Virus record (IMG/VR): IMGVR_UViG_3300009412_000015
Span: 1 to 33,313 of that record
Direction: 5' to 3' (one strand)
DNA from: a virus
DNA: 33,313 nucleotides
The notes under the pieces are model-generated. The model ran no database searches. It was not told the origin of the DNA and saw nothing but the letters and a program-made list of their open reading frames with translations. How positions within the stretch are numbered: the stretch's first letter is position 1; the number at the start of each line of letters is the position of its first letter. Positions 7,579 through 14,355 of the stretch are shown in pieces. Both the position numbers and the translations under genes were made by a program.

Positions 7579-8382
7579 ATGGCTCAATTGAATTTCGATG
7601 CCTCCCAAGTCGCCCCGAACACCGGAACCCCTGATCCGGTTCCTGCGGGCTGGTACAATGTGCAAGTTGACGAGTCGGAAATGAAGCCGACCAAAGACGG
7701 AACAGGTACTTATCTTCAGCTTCGCTTTACCATCATTGATGGACAGTACGCGAACCGTAAGATCTACGCACGTCTGAACCTGCGTAACAGCAACCCCGTC
7801 GCCCAGGAAATCGCCTACGGGGAACTGTCTGCGATTTGTCACGCCACTGGCGTAATGCAGCTCCAGGACAGCCAGCAGCTCCACGGTATCCCGCTGAAGA
7901 TCAAGGTGAAGCTCCGTCCCGCGAAGGACGGTTACGACGCCTCCAACGATATCGCCAACTACAAGAACATCAACGAGCAGGTTGAAGACGCGCCTGCGGC
8001 CGGTGGTGCTCCTGCTAGCGGTGGTGCTCCTGCATGGGCAGGTCAGCAAGGCGGTGGTGCTCCTGCGAACGCTCAACAGCCTGCACAACAGCCGTGGCAG
8101 CAACAGCCCGCTCAACAGCCCGCCCAGCAACCGGCACAGCAGCCACAGAACCAGCAACCGGCACAGCAACCCTGGCAACAGCAACCCGCACAGCAACCGG
8201 CCCAACAGCCTGCACAGGAACAGCCTGCACAGCAGCCGCAACAGCAGGGCGCACAGCAGCCTTGGCAGCAACCCGCTCAGCAACAGCCAGCCCAACAGCC
8301 TGCCCAACAGCAGCCGCAGACAACGGCTCAGCCTCCGCAGGACCAAGGGAACGGAATGCCGCCCTGGGCACAAGGTCAGTAA
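7579..8382 (+). CDS. DUF669 protein, probable ssDNA-binding, with Q/P/A repeat tail
   Basis: Residues 1 to about 135 match the DUF669 pattern (PAGWYNVQVDESEMKPTKDG near the N-terminus, then IYARLNLRN, and LKIKVKLRPA). This small beta-rich domain is found in phages next to RecA-like ATPases and exonucleases and is believed to bind single-stranded DNA. Residues ~140-164 hold three GGAPA units, and ~165-247 are runs of QQPAQQP with interspersed W-Q-Q. The protein ends in a Pro-Trp-rich tip (PPWAQGQ). A long disordered linker followed by a conserved tip is the layout of SSB proteins, whose tip recruits partners, which fits but does not prove an SSB role. The start follows AGGAGA. A perfect terminator begins eight bases after the stop. 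Confidence 0.82.
   Translation: MAQLNFDASQVAPNTGTPDPVPAGWYNVQVDESEMKPTKDGTGTYLQLRFTIIDGQYANRKIYARLNLRNSNPVAQEIAYGELSAICHATGVMQLQDSQQLHGIPLKIKVKLRPAKDGYDASNDIANYKNINEQVEDAPAAGGAPASGGAPAWAGQQGGGAPANAQQPAQQPWQQQPAQQPAQQPAQQPQNQQPAQQPWQQQPAQQPAQQPAQEQPAQQPQQQGAQQPWQQPAQQQPAQQPAQQQPQTTAQPPQDQGNGMPPWAQGQ
8071..8319 (+). repeat. In-frame QQPA-coding tandem repeats
   Basis: Imperfect repeats of cagcc(c/g/t)gc(c/a)caacagcc type encode about 80 residues of Gln, Pro and Ala with a few Trp. They account for a spurious Leu-rich reading frame on the opposite strand. Such tracts can change length by slippage, so copy number may vary between relatives. Confidence 0.85.
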
Positions 8383-8389
8383 GGTTAGT

Positions 8390-8414
8390 GGCCCGCTTCG
8401 GCGGGCCCTTTTTT
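8390..8414 (+). terminator. Rho-independent terminator after the DUF669 gene
   Basis: GGCCCGC (8390-8396), loop TTCG, GCGGGCC (8401-8407), then CTTTTTT: a perfect seven-pair GC-rich stem with a UUCG-type tetraloop and a T run. It is the clearest terminator in the window. It would end or weaken transcription of the upstream run before the TraR-like gene, which starts 21 bases later, so some read-through or an extra promoter is expected for the exonuclease-helicase genes. Confidence 0.92.
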
Positions 8415-8434
8415 CGACGTAAAGAGGCAACGCT

Positions 8435-8626
8435 ATGGCTGACGCAGCTGACAACGCTGACATCATTATTGACAGCTACACAACGAACAAGCAGAACGAA
8501 GCACGCAAAGCGGTCTCCGAAATGCCTAAGGGCAACCCTGGAGAGTGTGACCTTTGCGGGGAGTGGAGCGGACGATTAGTGGGTGGAGCTTGCGCCCCTT
8601 GTCGTGGCAGACACAACCTACCATAA
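8435..8626 (+). CDS. TraR/DksA-family small zinc-finger protein
   Basis: A 63-residue protein with the TraR/DksA layout: an acidic MADAADNADIIID start, a short helix with K/R, then GECDLCGEW...CAPCRGR, two C-x2-C pairs that would bind one zinc. TraR-type proteins enter the RNA polymerase secondary channel and change promoter choice without needing ppGpp; the acidic N-terminal tip (D2-3-like DxxD) is the part expected to reach the active site. Membership is by pattern only. It has its own AAAGAGG site and sits directly after the terminator, overlapping the next gene's ribosome site. It may help shift host or phage transcription. Confidence 0.75.
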   Translation: MADAADNADIIIDSYTTNKQNEARKAVSEMPKGNPGECDLCGEWSGRLVGGACAPCRGRHNLP

Positions 8627-8635
8627 GGAACGCTC

Positions 8636-9544
8636 ATGGCTGTTCATTTAGCAACAAAGACGCTCCTCGCTATTGAGGAAGCTATCCAAGCGGACCAAGG
8701 GGCCAAGTTCCGAGGCTGGCTTGGCAAAGTTATCCCGCACATGGGTGACGCATACCGGGAGGACGAATCCCCGTTCCGCACGCACTTAGGCGCCTCCGGT
8801 GTTGGCGATGATTGCGCTCGGAAGATCTGGTACGGGTTCCGCTGGACTACTCGACCGAAGTTTGATGGGCGCCTACTGCGTCTGTTCAACAGGGGCCATC
8901 TTGAGGAAGCTCGGTTCATTGCTATGCTCCTCACCATTGGAGCGGAAGTTTACCAGCAGGACGAAAACGGGAACCAGTTTCGGATCAGCGATGCTGGCGG
9001 ACACTTTGGCGGGAGCGGTGACGGCATTGTGGTCAACATTCCCGACCTTGATCCTGGTGTTGCTGCACTGTGCGAGTTCAAGACAAGTGCTGAGAAGCCG
9101 TTCCTCAAGCTGGAGAAGGAAGGCGTTCGCGAGTCCAAGTTTGAGCACTATGTTCAGATGCAAGTGTACATGAGAAAGATGGGTATCGCTGTCGCTCTGT
9201 ACATGGTAGTGAACAAGAACAACGACAAGCTCTACGCTGAGATCGTTCCTTTCAATGCGGAAGTGGCTGACCAGTTTATCGACAGGGGTGTTCGCCTCGT
9301 ATGGATGGACGTCCCACCAGAGAAGATAAACCAGTCTCCAGGTTGGTACCAGTGCAAGTGGTGTGACCACAGACCTGTCTGCCACCTTAAAGCTGAGCCC
9401 GATCGTAACTGCCGCACCTGCCAGCACTCCAAGCCCCTTGAAGATGGGACGTGGAAGTGTACCAACTTTGAAAGTGACTGCTATGGTTTGCGTGATAAAG
9501 AACAGCAGATCGAAGGTTGCTCCAAGTATAGAAGGAAGTTCTAA
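8636..9544 (+). CDS. PD-(D/E)XK exonuclease (RecB/Cas4-like)
   Basis: A 302-residue nuclease of the PD-(D/E)XK superfamily. The active site reads G-S-G-D129-G followed by C-E147-F-K149, with the family's later Gln-helix Y-V-Q-M-Q-V-Y. The C-terminal ~65 residues hold nine cysteines (CKWCDHRPVC, CRTC, then three more), probably an iron-sulphur cluster or zinc sites as in Cas4/AddB-type nucleases. Placed after the Sak4-like ATPase and DUF669 genes, it probably resects DNA ends for phage recombination. The start follows AAGGA; the end overlaps the J-domain gene (TAATG). Confidence 0.85.
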   Translation: MAVHLATKTLLAIEEAIQADQGAKFRGWLGKVIPHMGDAYREDESPFRTHLGASGVGDDCARKIWYGFRWTTRPKFDGRLLRLFNRGHLEEARFIAMLLTIGAEVYQQDENGNQFRISDAGGHFGGSGDGIVVNIPDLDPGVAALCEFKTSAEKPFLKLEKEGVRESKFEHYVQMQVYMRKMGIAVALYMVVNKNNDKLYAEIVPFNAEVADQFIDRGVRLVWMDVPPEKINQSPGWYQCKWCDHRPVCHLKAEPDRNCRTCQHSKPLEDGTWKCTNFESDCYGLRDKEQQIEGCSKYRRKF

Positions 9545-10155
9545 TGCCTGAACTTTACGACATCCTGGGCGTGCCTAAAGACGCAAGCCAGGAGGAGATC
9601 AAGAAAGCGTTTAAGAGCAAGGCTGGCAAGTGCCACCCCGACCGCAATCAAGACGATCCGAACGCCACTAGCAAGTTCCAGAACCTTCAGCGGGCGTATG
9701 CAGTGCTGAAGGACGAGAGCCGACGTCAGCGGTATGACGAGACTGGTTCCGAGGAAACGAACGTTCCCTCCCTTGACGAAAACGCCAACGGGATTATTGC
9801 CAAGATCTACTTGGACCTGGCACAGCGAAACGGCTTCGTTGCTCGCGACTACCTTGCCGACACGACCAAGGCGCTTCAAAACGCTTTGCGGCAGTGCCAC
9901 ATTGACAAGCGCAAAGCGGAGGAAGAGTACAGCCGTCTGGAGTACCTCATTGACAACACTGCCGCAGGGGAATACCTGATCGCAATGCTGCAAGACCACC
10001 TGAGCGAGATTGGGCGCACGAAGGCGCACGCTGCCGAGGGTGCTGAGGTCATGGGACGGGCGCTTGAGCTTCTAGACGAATACCGCTACACTGGAGAAGT
10101 TCCACAGCCTAACGGCTCGCAACCCTGGACGCACGCTGACCCCTGGATCTCATAA
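9544..10155 (+). CDS. J-domain (DnaJ-like) protein
   Basis: Residues 2-65 are a complete J domain: YDILGVPKDAS, a basic helix II, the essential H31-P32-D33 loop, and the KFQNLQRAYAVLKDESRRQRYD helices III-IV. The remaining ~135 residues are mostly helical and show neither the G/F region nor the zinc-finger domain of full-length DnaJ. A J domain stimulates the ATPase of DnaK-type Hsp70, so this protein could recruit host DnaK to a phage client, perhaps a replication or recombination complex. The gene overlaps the exonuclease stop and ends two bases before the SF2 helicase, which makes those proteins candidate clients. The ribosome site GAAGGAAG supports the start. Confidence 0.88.
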   Translation: MPELYDILGVPKDASQEEIKKAFKSKAGKCHPDRNQDDPNATSKFQNLQRAYAVLKDESRRQRYDETGSEETNVPSLDENANGIIAKIYLDLAQRNGFVARDYLADTTKALQNALRQCHIDKRKAEEEYSRLEYLIDNTAAGEYLIAMLQDHLSEIGRTKAHAAEGAEVMGRALELLDEYRYTGEVPQPNGSQPWTHADPWIS

Positions 10156-10156
10156 C

Positions 10157-11962
10157 ATGGCTATGAAGTTTCGACCCTACCAGTGGGACGCTGTCTGCGC
10201 GATTTGGGAATACTTCAAAAGCGGTAAGACGGGCAACCCGATTGTGGCTATGCCTACAGGTACGGGCAAGTCGCTAGTCATTGGTGGCTTCGTTCGTACT
10301 GTATTTGATGCTTTCCCGAATCAGCGCGTGATGGTGCTTACCCACGTCAAAGAGCTCATTGAGCAGAATCATGAAAAGCTGATGGCGATATGGCCCACGG
10401 CGCCAGCCGGGATATACAGTTCCGGTCTAGGTAGACGGGACCTGTACAACAACATCACATTCGCTGGCATTGCCTCCGTCGCTAAACGGGCGGAAGAGTT
10501 TGGGCACATTGACCTGATCGTGATTGACGAAGCTCACCTTGTGAGCCCGCATGACGACACCATGTATCAGGCATTCATCCAGGCGCTGCTAGCCTACAAT
10601 CCCCATCTAAAAGTGATCGGTCTTACTGCTACACCCTACCGCCTGGGGCATGGACAGATCATCGAGAAAGGCAGCCTTTTCACTGACGTCTGCTACGACA
10701 TCACAACGCTGGACGAGTTCAACAAACTCATCCAGGAAGGCTACCTTGCCCCGCTTGTGCCCAAGCGAACAGATCTAATGCTGAACGTCGATGGGGTCCA
10801 CAAGCGGGGCGGGGAATTCATTGCCAAGGAGCTGCAACAGGCAGTCGACAAGTTCGAACTCACTGAAGCAGCGATCAAAGAGGCCCTTGAAGTTGGCGCT
10901 GATCGCAAGTGCTGGCTCGTGTTTACGGCGGGCGTTGAGCACGCTATACACACAGCAGAGATCCTCAACATGCTTGGCGTCCCTGCCAAGGCTGTGCATA
11001 GTAGCAACAAAGACCACAAGATGACTGACGGGGAGCGTGACGAAGCCATCGCGCAGTTCAAGCGAGGTGAGCTCCGTGCGTTAGTAGGCAACAACATCTT
11101 CACGACGGGCTTCGACCACCCTCCCATTGACATGATCATTATGTTGCGCCCAACTAGCTCCCCTGGGCTTTGGGTGCAGATGTTAGGCCGAGGTACGCGC
11201 CCGCTATACGCTGACGGGTTCGACCTGGACACTATAGACGGTCGGCTCGCTGCCATCGCACACAGCGAAAAGCAGGACTGTATGGTGCTGGACTTTGGCG
11301 GGAACACTAAGCGACTTGGTCCGATCAATGATCCTGTACTGCCTCCCCGTAAAGGAAAGAAGAAAGGTGACGCGCCCATTAAGCTGTGCGAGGGGATCAC
11401 AGTAGACAACAAAGTCTGCAACACCTGGGTCCATGCCAGCGCCAGGCACTGCCCGCAGTGTGGCAACGAATTCAAGTTCCAAACTAAGCTCAAGCAGGGT
11501 GCAGGGACTGACGAACTTATCAAAGGTGACTTGCCAGTCGTGGAGGAGTTTAAGGTTGACCACATCACCTACTCCGAACACACCAAGATGGACAAGCCAC
11601 CTATGATGAAGGTGTCGTACTATTGTGGGTTCCACATGTACAACGAATATGTCTGCTTCGAGCACGAAGGCTATGCCCAGCACAAGGCCAAGCGTTGGTG
11701 GAGTGAGAGGTCAGAGATGCCCTTCCCTCGAAGCACGGCAGAGGGTATCGAGTTCTCCGACAAGCTGGCAGCCCCTACAAGCCTGCGAGTCTGGACCAAT
11801 AAAAAGTATCCGGAGATCATGGCTTACTGCTACGACGGGACCCACTTCGGCAAGGAAGAAGAGGATCCTTTCTCCAAGCCTAGCATCCAATCGGATAAGC
11901 CAATTCCCTTGGAAAACAATCCGATAGCTGAGGATGAGTTCGAGGACGATATCCCCTTCTAA
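10157..11962 (+). CDS. SF2 DEAH helicase, RadD-like
   Basis: A 601-residue superfamily 2 helicase. Motif I is PTGTGKS (K38), motif II is D124-E-A-H, motif III is GLTATPYR, and motif VI lies in QMLGRGTRP. A zinc-ribbon-like segment with four cysteines (LCEGITVDNKVC ... HCPQCG) follows the helicase core, and a C-terminal ~170-residue region is unique to this group. Core plus ribbon resembles RadD/YejH-type repair helicases and many phage replication helicases. It lacks an obvious Q-motif. It may unwind branched DNA or act as the replicative motor alongside the DUF3987 protein. The ribosome site is weak, consistent with coupling to the J-domain gene. An AT-rich stretch and a promoter follow. Confidence 0.87.
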   Translation: MAMKFRPYQWDAVCAIWEYFKSGKTGNPIVAMPTGTGKSLVIGGFVRTVFDAFPNQRVMVLTHVKELIEQNHEKLMAIWPTAPAGIYSSGLGRRDLYNNITFAGIASVAKRAEEFGHIDLIVIDEAHLVSPHDDTMYQAFIQALLAYNPHLKVIGLTATPYRLGHGQIIEKGSLFTDVCYDITTLDEFNKLIQEGYLAPLVPKRTDLMLNVDGVHKRGGEFIAKELQQAVDKFELTEAAIKEALEVGADRKCWLVFTAGVEHAIHTAEILNMLGVPAKAVHSSNKDHKMTDGERDEAIAQFKRGELRALVGNNIFTTGFDHPPIDMIIMLRPTSSPGLWVQMLGRGTRPLYADGFDLDTIDGRLAAIAHSEKQDCMVLDFGGNTKRLGPINDPVLPPRKGKKKGDAPIKLCEGITVDNKVCNTWVHASARHCPQCGNEFKFQTKLKQGAGTDELIKGDLPVVEEFKVDHITYSEHTKMDKPPMMKVSYYCGFHMYNEYVCFEHEGYAQHKAKRWWSERSEMPFPRSTAEGIEFSDKLAAPTSLRVWTNKKYPEIMAYCYDGTHFGKEEEDPFSKPSIQSDKPIPLENNPIAEDEFEDDIPF

Positions 11963-11991
11963 AGTTTTTTGAATCTTTTTGCGAAAAACAC

Positions 11992-12019
11992 TTGCATCTA
12001 TGACAAGGATGTCTATACT
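11992..12019 (+). promoter_or_regulatory. Sigma70-like promoter TTGCAT-16-TATACT
   Basis: TTGCAT (11992-11997) and TATACT (12014-12019) are spaced by 16 bases, with an A/T-rich region (T-runs at about 11965-11990) just upstream that could serve as an UP element. The ten bases ending the -35, ACACTTGCAT, recur exactly at the promoter at 22164-22192. It would transcribe the three-gene block at 12077-14258. Confidence 0.7.
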
Positions 12020-12024
12020 TAGTG

Positions 12025-12052
12025 TCATGTGTAGCAAAACAGCAGCACATGA
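12025..12052 (+). promoter_or_regulatory. 5'-leader hairpin or operator
   Basis: TCATGTG (12025-12031) and CACATGA (12046-12052) form a perfect seven-base inverted repeat around a 14-base spacer. It begins at about the expected first transcribed base of the promoter at 11992-12019, so it could be an operator or a stabilising 5' hairpin in the RNA. Confidence 0.45.
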
Positions 12053-12076
12053 ACAACTAACCCAGGAGATGCAAAG

Positions 12077-12745
12077 ATGAAAACATACGCCAACAAATCC
12101 AACGCAAAACGCGCCGCCATCAAAGCCATCGTTGCAGAGCGCGGCGTAGAGGAAGCAGAAGTTAAGGCCAACGCTGATCAATACTTCGCTATCGAAGGTG
12201 ACAAGGACAACGGCTTCTATCCCCACTACAAAACAGAGCGCGTTGGTGTAAGCGAAGAGAAAGAGAAGCAGCTGAAAGCCGAGCGTGAGTTCGATGAGCA
12301 GTACATTGAGAAGTTCGGAACTGCACATTGCCCACACTGCAACGTCCACCTGGAAAACGGTGCATGGACATTTGACGAGGCACTGGAAGAGCACTTGGAT
12401 CCGAAGTCCAGCGCATTTCCTGAAATGTTCACACACGAGTTTCTGTGCCTGGGCTGTGGTGAAGAGTTTGGCGAAGAGCGCGAGCTGCCTGTCAAGGGTG
12501 AGGGTATCAAGATCGAAAAGGATCGCCCAGAGCAGAATGGAATCGTGCGTCCGTCAGCTGGTGGCAAGTGTCGCGCCATTTGGGACTTCTGCGACGAGCT
12601 GAACGAGAAGGGCGTCATGCCTATGCCGAAGCTGCTGAAGGAAGCCGCTCGGGAGAAAGGTTGGAACGAAAACAACGCAGTGATTGAAATGTACCAATGG
12701 CGCAAGTTCCACGGCATTGTCGGCCGTCAAAATACAAGCAAGTGA
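12077..12745 (+). CDS. Zinc-ribbon protein with shared C-terminal 'EQNG-RP' domain
   Basis: A 222-residue protein with three parts. The basic N-terminus (MKTYANKSNAKRAA) is followed by two C-x2-C pairs, C85/C88 and C124/C127, that would make a zinc ribbon. The C-terminal domain (149-218) begins PEQNGIVRP and ends YQWRKFHGIVGR. That last domain is repeated, with clear similarity, in the gene at 13653-14258. The function is unknown; basic, Trp/Arg-rich and zinc-containing features favour nucleic-acid binding. The start follows CAGGAGATG-type sequence (GGAG) and a dedicated promoter. It is first in a block placed directly before the DNA-modification genes. Confidence 0.75.
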   Translation: MKTYANKSNAKRAAIKAIVAERGVEEAEVKANADQYFAIEGDKDNGFYPHYKTERVGVSEEKEKQLKAEREFDEQYIEKFGTAHCPHCNVHLENGAWTFDEALEEHLDPKSSAFPEMFTHEFLCLGCGEEFGEERELPVKGEGIKIEKDRPEQNGIVRPSAGGKCRAIWDFCDELNEKGVMPMPKLLKEAAREKGWNENNAVIEMYQWRKFHGIVGRQNTSK

Positions 12746-12771
12746 GTCCGAGGACTCAACGACAAGAGATA

Positions 12772-12793
12772 GGCGGGTCCAATGAGGCCCGCC
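12772..12793 (+). terminator. GC hairpin, possible weak terminator or attenuator
   Basis: GGCGGG-T-CC (12772-12780) can pair with GGCCCGCC (12786-12793) around loop AATGA, with one bulged T. The T run after it is poor (AACTCGTTT), so full termination is doubtful. It lies in the 68-base gap before the next gene. Confidence 0.4.
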
Positions 12794-12813
12794 AACTCGT
12801 TTAAGGGGAAACG

Positions 12814-13557
12814 ATGTATATTCTAATTGACCGCGAAAGAATGGTGTTACTGCATAAACACGCAAGCCTCTACGTCCTTGCTGACGTTGCCTGGATTGAG
12901 TGCCATAACTCTGCCTACTGCATCTTCGGCGTTGACGATGCAACGGGATTCCGAGACTTCACTGATATGGAGCTTCGGATGCTTTACCACAACATCACGG
13001 GCCTTGATTACGGCAACCGCTTCAATCGAACGCAGTTACTCCAGATCCTTTATGACTTAACCTCCCGCATCAGCGAGTCAGACATCAACGCTGTCGAAGC
13101 CGAAAGGCAGGCTGAGCACGTTGCTGAAGGGGACGAGCGGAAGTGGATCTACGTCCGTGGGGCCAAGCGTCCAGCGGAGAAGCCAGATCTCTTTGCGCCT
13201 GCTTGCCGCCGTGCAAGTAGAAGTGAAAGCGAAGAGGAACGTGCAAAGGCAGGGGAGCTCCCGGCTTTGAAGCGTAAAGTGCGGCCGCGTAGCCCGAGCA
13301 CAGGCGGCGATCGGCCCGCCCCCGCTACACAGCAACGGGCCCCAGGCGCCAGCGGTCCCAAGCGCGGCACAGCCAAGGCAATCATTTGGGCCACTGCCGA
13401 TAAGTTATGGGAGGAAGCGGGCAAGCCAACTGACAAGCCTACCATCCTGGCGCTTCGCAAACAAATCATGGACACTCTCGAGAACGACGAAGCGATAAAA
13501 CGCGCCAGCTCAAGCTCTGAATTAGGCGTGTGGCACAAAACACGGGCTCCGTATTGA
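12814..13557 (+). CDS. Hypothetical protein with disordered middle and possible shared C-terminal domain
   Basis: A 247-residue protein that I do not recognise. Residues 1-95 look like a compact alpha/beta domain (MYILIDRERMVLL..., WIECHNSAYCIFG). Residues ~115-190 are rich in Pro, Arg, Ser, Ala and Gly and are probably disordered. The last ~60 residues (GTAKAIIWATADKLWEEAG..., ending ELGVWHKTRAPY) align loosely with the C-terminal domains of the genes on either side through the I/A-W-x3-D-x-L helix and a terminal Trp-x-Lys. This match is much weaker than the one between the two neighbours. The ribosome site AAGGGGAAACG precedes the start. Confidence 0.65.
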   Translation: MYILIDRERMVLLHKHASLYVLADVAWIECHNSAYCIFGVDDATGFRDFTDMELRMLYHNITGLDYGNRFNRTQLLQILYDLTSRISESDINAVEAERQAEHVAEGDERKWIYVRGAKRPAEKPDLFAPACRRASRSESEEERAKAGELPALKRKVRPRSPSTGGDRPAPATQQRAPGASGPKRGTAKAIIWATADKLWEEAGKPTDKPTILALRKQIMDTLENDEAIKRASSSSELGVWHKTRAPY

Positions 13558-13571
13558 AAAGGAGTTGCAAT

Positions 13572-13618
13572 CGTGAACGGGTGCTGTTAAATTTGCACTC
13601 CGTTCACGTTGTAACGTG
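13572..13618 (+). promoter_or_regulatory. Hairpin plus overlapping 14-bp dyad, candidate operator
   Basis: CGTGAACGGGTGC (13572-13584) pairs with GCAC-T-CCGTTCACG (13595-13608) with a single bulged T around a ten-base A/T-rich loop. Overlapping its right arm is a perfect dyad, CACGTT-GT-AACGTG (13605-13618). The pair sits between two genes and across a candidate promoter, so protein binding or attenuation is plausible. Confidence 0.5.
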
Positions 13619-13622
13619 TATT
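13593..13622 (+). promoter_or_regulatory. Candidate promoter TTGCAC-18-TGTATT
   Basis: TTGCAC (13593-13598) and TGTATT (13617-13622) are separated by 18 bases. The CACGTTGTAACGTG dyad fills much of the spacer, the usual place for a repressor site. It would express the coiled-coil gene that begins at 13653. Confidence 0.4.
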
Positions 13623-13652
13623 AAGAGACCCTGATAATTTTGGAGACCCACC

Positions 13653-14258
13653 ATGTCTGAGAAACTTGCTGAACTGAAAAACGCCGCTGTCGAAGCCGAA
13701 AGCACTGTTGAAAACCTGCGGGCTGAAGTGTCCGCCCTGGAAGCTGCCGATGAGGTTGACAAGGAAGCAGTCAAGGCGAAGAAGGCGGAACTGCGCACTG
13801 CTGAGAGCGCACTGAAGAAGGCCAACACTGCCGTTGACAAGGAAATCAAGGCTGTCGAGCGCGAAGAAGAGCGTGCTGCGAAGCGTGCTGCCAAGGAAGA
13901 GGAAAAGCGCAAGCGCGAAGAAGAGCGCGAAGCCAAGCGCAAGGAGAAGGAAGAAGAGAAAGCTCGTAAGGAAGCGGAACGCGAAGCGAACCGTATGCCT
14001 GAGCAGAACGGTATCCGTCGTCCGAAGCCGAACACGAAGTGCGGCCGTGCCTGGGCGATTGCTGATGAGCTGTCTGCAGAGCTGGGTCAACCCACTCCTG
14101 TCAAGCCCCTCCTGGAGCGTGCTGTTGCTGAAGGCCTCAACGAAGGCAACGTCAAGGCTGAGTATGCACGGTGGCGCAAGTTCAACGGCGTAACTGGCCG
14201 TATTACCCTGCCGAAGGAAGAAGCTCCGGCGGAGCAGGAAGAAGCTCCTGCTGAATAA
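13653..14258 (+). CDS. Charged-helix protein with shared C-terminal 'EQNG-RP' domain
   Basis: A 201-residue protein. Residues 1-65 show heptad-like Leu/Ala/Val spacing (coiled coil). Residues ~66-114 alternate Glu and Lys/Arg almost without hydrophobics, the signature of a stable single alpha helix that acts as a rigid spacer. Residues 114-185 repeat the domain of the gene at 12077-12745: PEQNGIRRP, a Trp-containing helix, and YARWRKFNGVTGR. A short acidic Pro/Ala/Glu tail ends the protein. The function is unknown; a spacer holding a nucleic-acid-binding domain away from an oligomerising stalk is one reading. The gene has its own promoter and dyad elements and a GGAGA site, and it directly precedes the queE leader. 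Confidence 0.75.
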   Translation: MSEKLAELKNAAVEAESTVENLRAEVSALEAADEVDKEAVKAKKAELRTAESALKKANTAVDKEIKAVEREEERAAKRAAKEEEKRKREEEREAKRKEKEEEKARKEAEREANRMPEQNGIRRPKPNTKCGRAWAIADELSAELGQPTPVKPLLERAVAEGLNEGNVKAEYARWRKFNGVTGRITLPKEEAPAEQEEAPAE

Positions 14259-14281
14259 TCTAGCTTCGGGCGCTCGACCCT

Positions 14282-14289
14282 GCTACACT
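14282..14289 (+). promoter_or_regulatory. Candidate extended -10 promoter for the 7-deazaguanine genes
   Basis: TGC-TACACT (14281-14289) is an extended -10 form; no good -35 lies 17-18 bases upstream. An alternative is that the overlapping ACACTTGC (14285-14292) is itself a -35, as in other promoters here, but then the -10 (near TCCGTA, 14313) is poor. Either would start the transcript of queE and the genes behind it. Confidence 0.35.
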
Positions 14290-14292
14290 TGC

Positions 14293-14336
14293 GGGGTCTA
14301 GCCTTGCTGGACTCCGTAACCCATCGGCAAAAGCCG
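14293..14336 (+). ncRNA. Folded leader of the queE transcript
   Basis: Two hairpins precede the queE ribosome site. One is a nine-pair stem, GGGGTCTAG (14293-14301) with CTGGACTCC (14307-14315), including two G-T pairs and a CCTTG loop. The other is CGGC-AAAA-GCCG (14325-14336). The blocks AGCCTTG (14300-14306) and GGACTCCGTA (14309-14318) recur in the same order in the dpdA leader. It does not match the preQ1 riboswitch sequence patterns I know. A regulatory role is inferred from position and recurrence only. Confidence 0.4.
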
Positions 14337-14355
14337 TTAACTTCCCGGAGGTTCA

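Noticed and set aside
7564-8466. 300-residue Leu/Arg-rich ORF on the minus strand
   Set aside because: It is the complement of the QQPA-coding repeats of the DUF669 gene; the run of L-L-x-R-L-L has no family likeness and it crosses a strong terminator.
10741-11568. 275-residue minus-strand ORF opposite the SF2 helicase
   Set aside because: Ser-rich low-information translation, fully inside a gene with helicase motifs.
12744-12757. GAGTCC-GA-GGACTC dyad as a hairpin
   Set aside because: A two-base loop cannot close a normal RNA hairpin and the site overlaps the stop codon; without a second copy I do not call an operator.
14259-14355. preQ1 riboswitch before queE
   Set aside because: The sequence lacks the known preQ1 aptamer patterns, so only a generic structured leader is reported.
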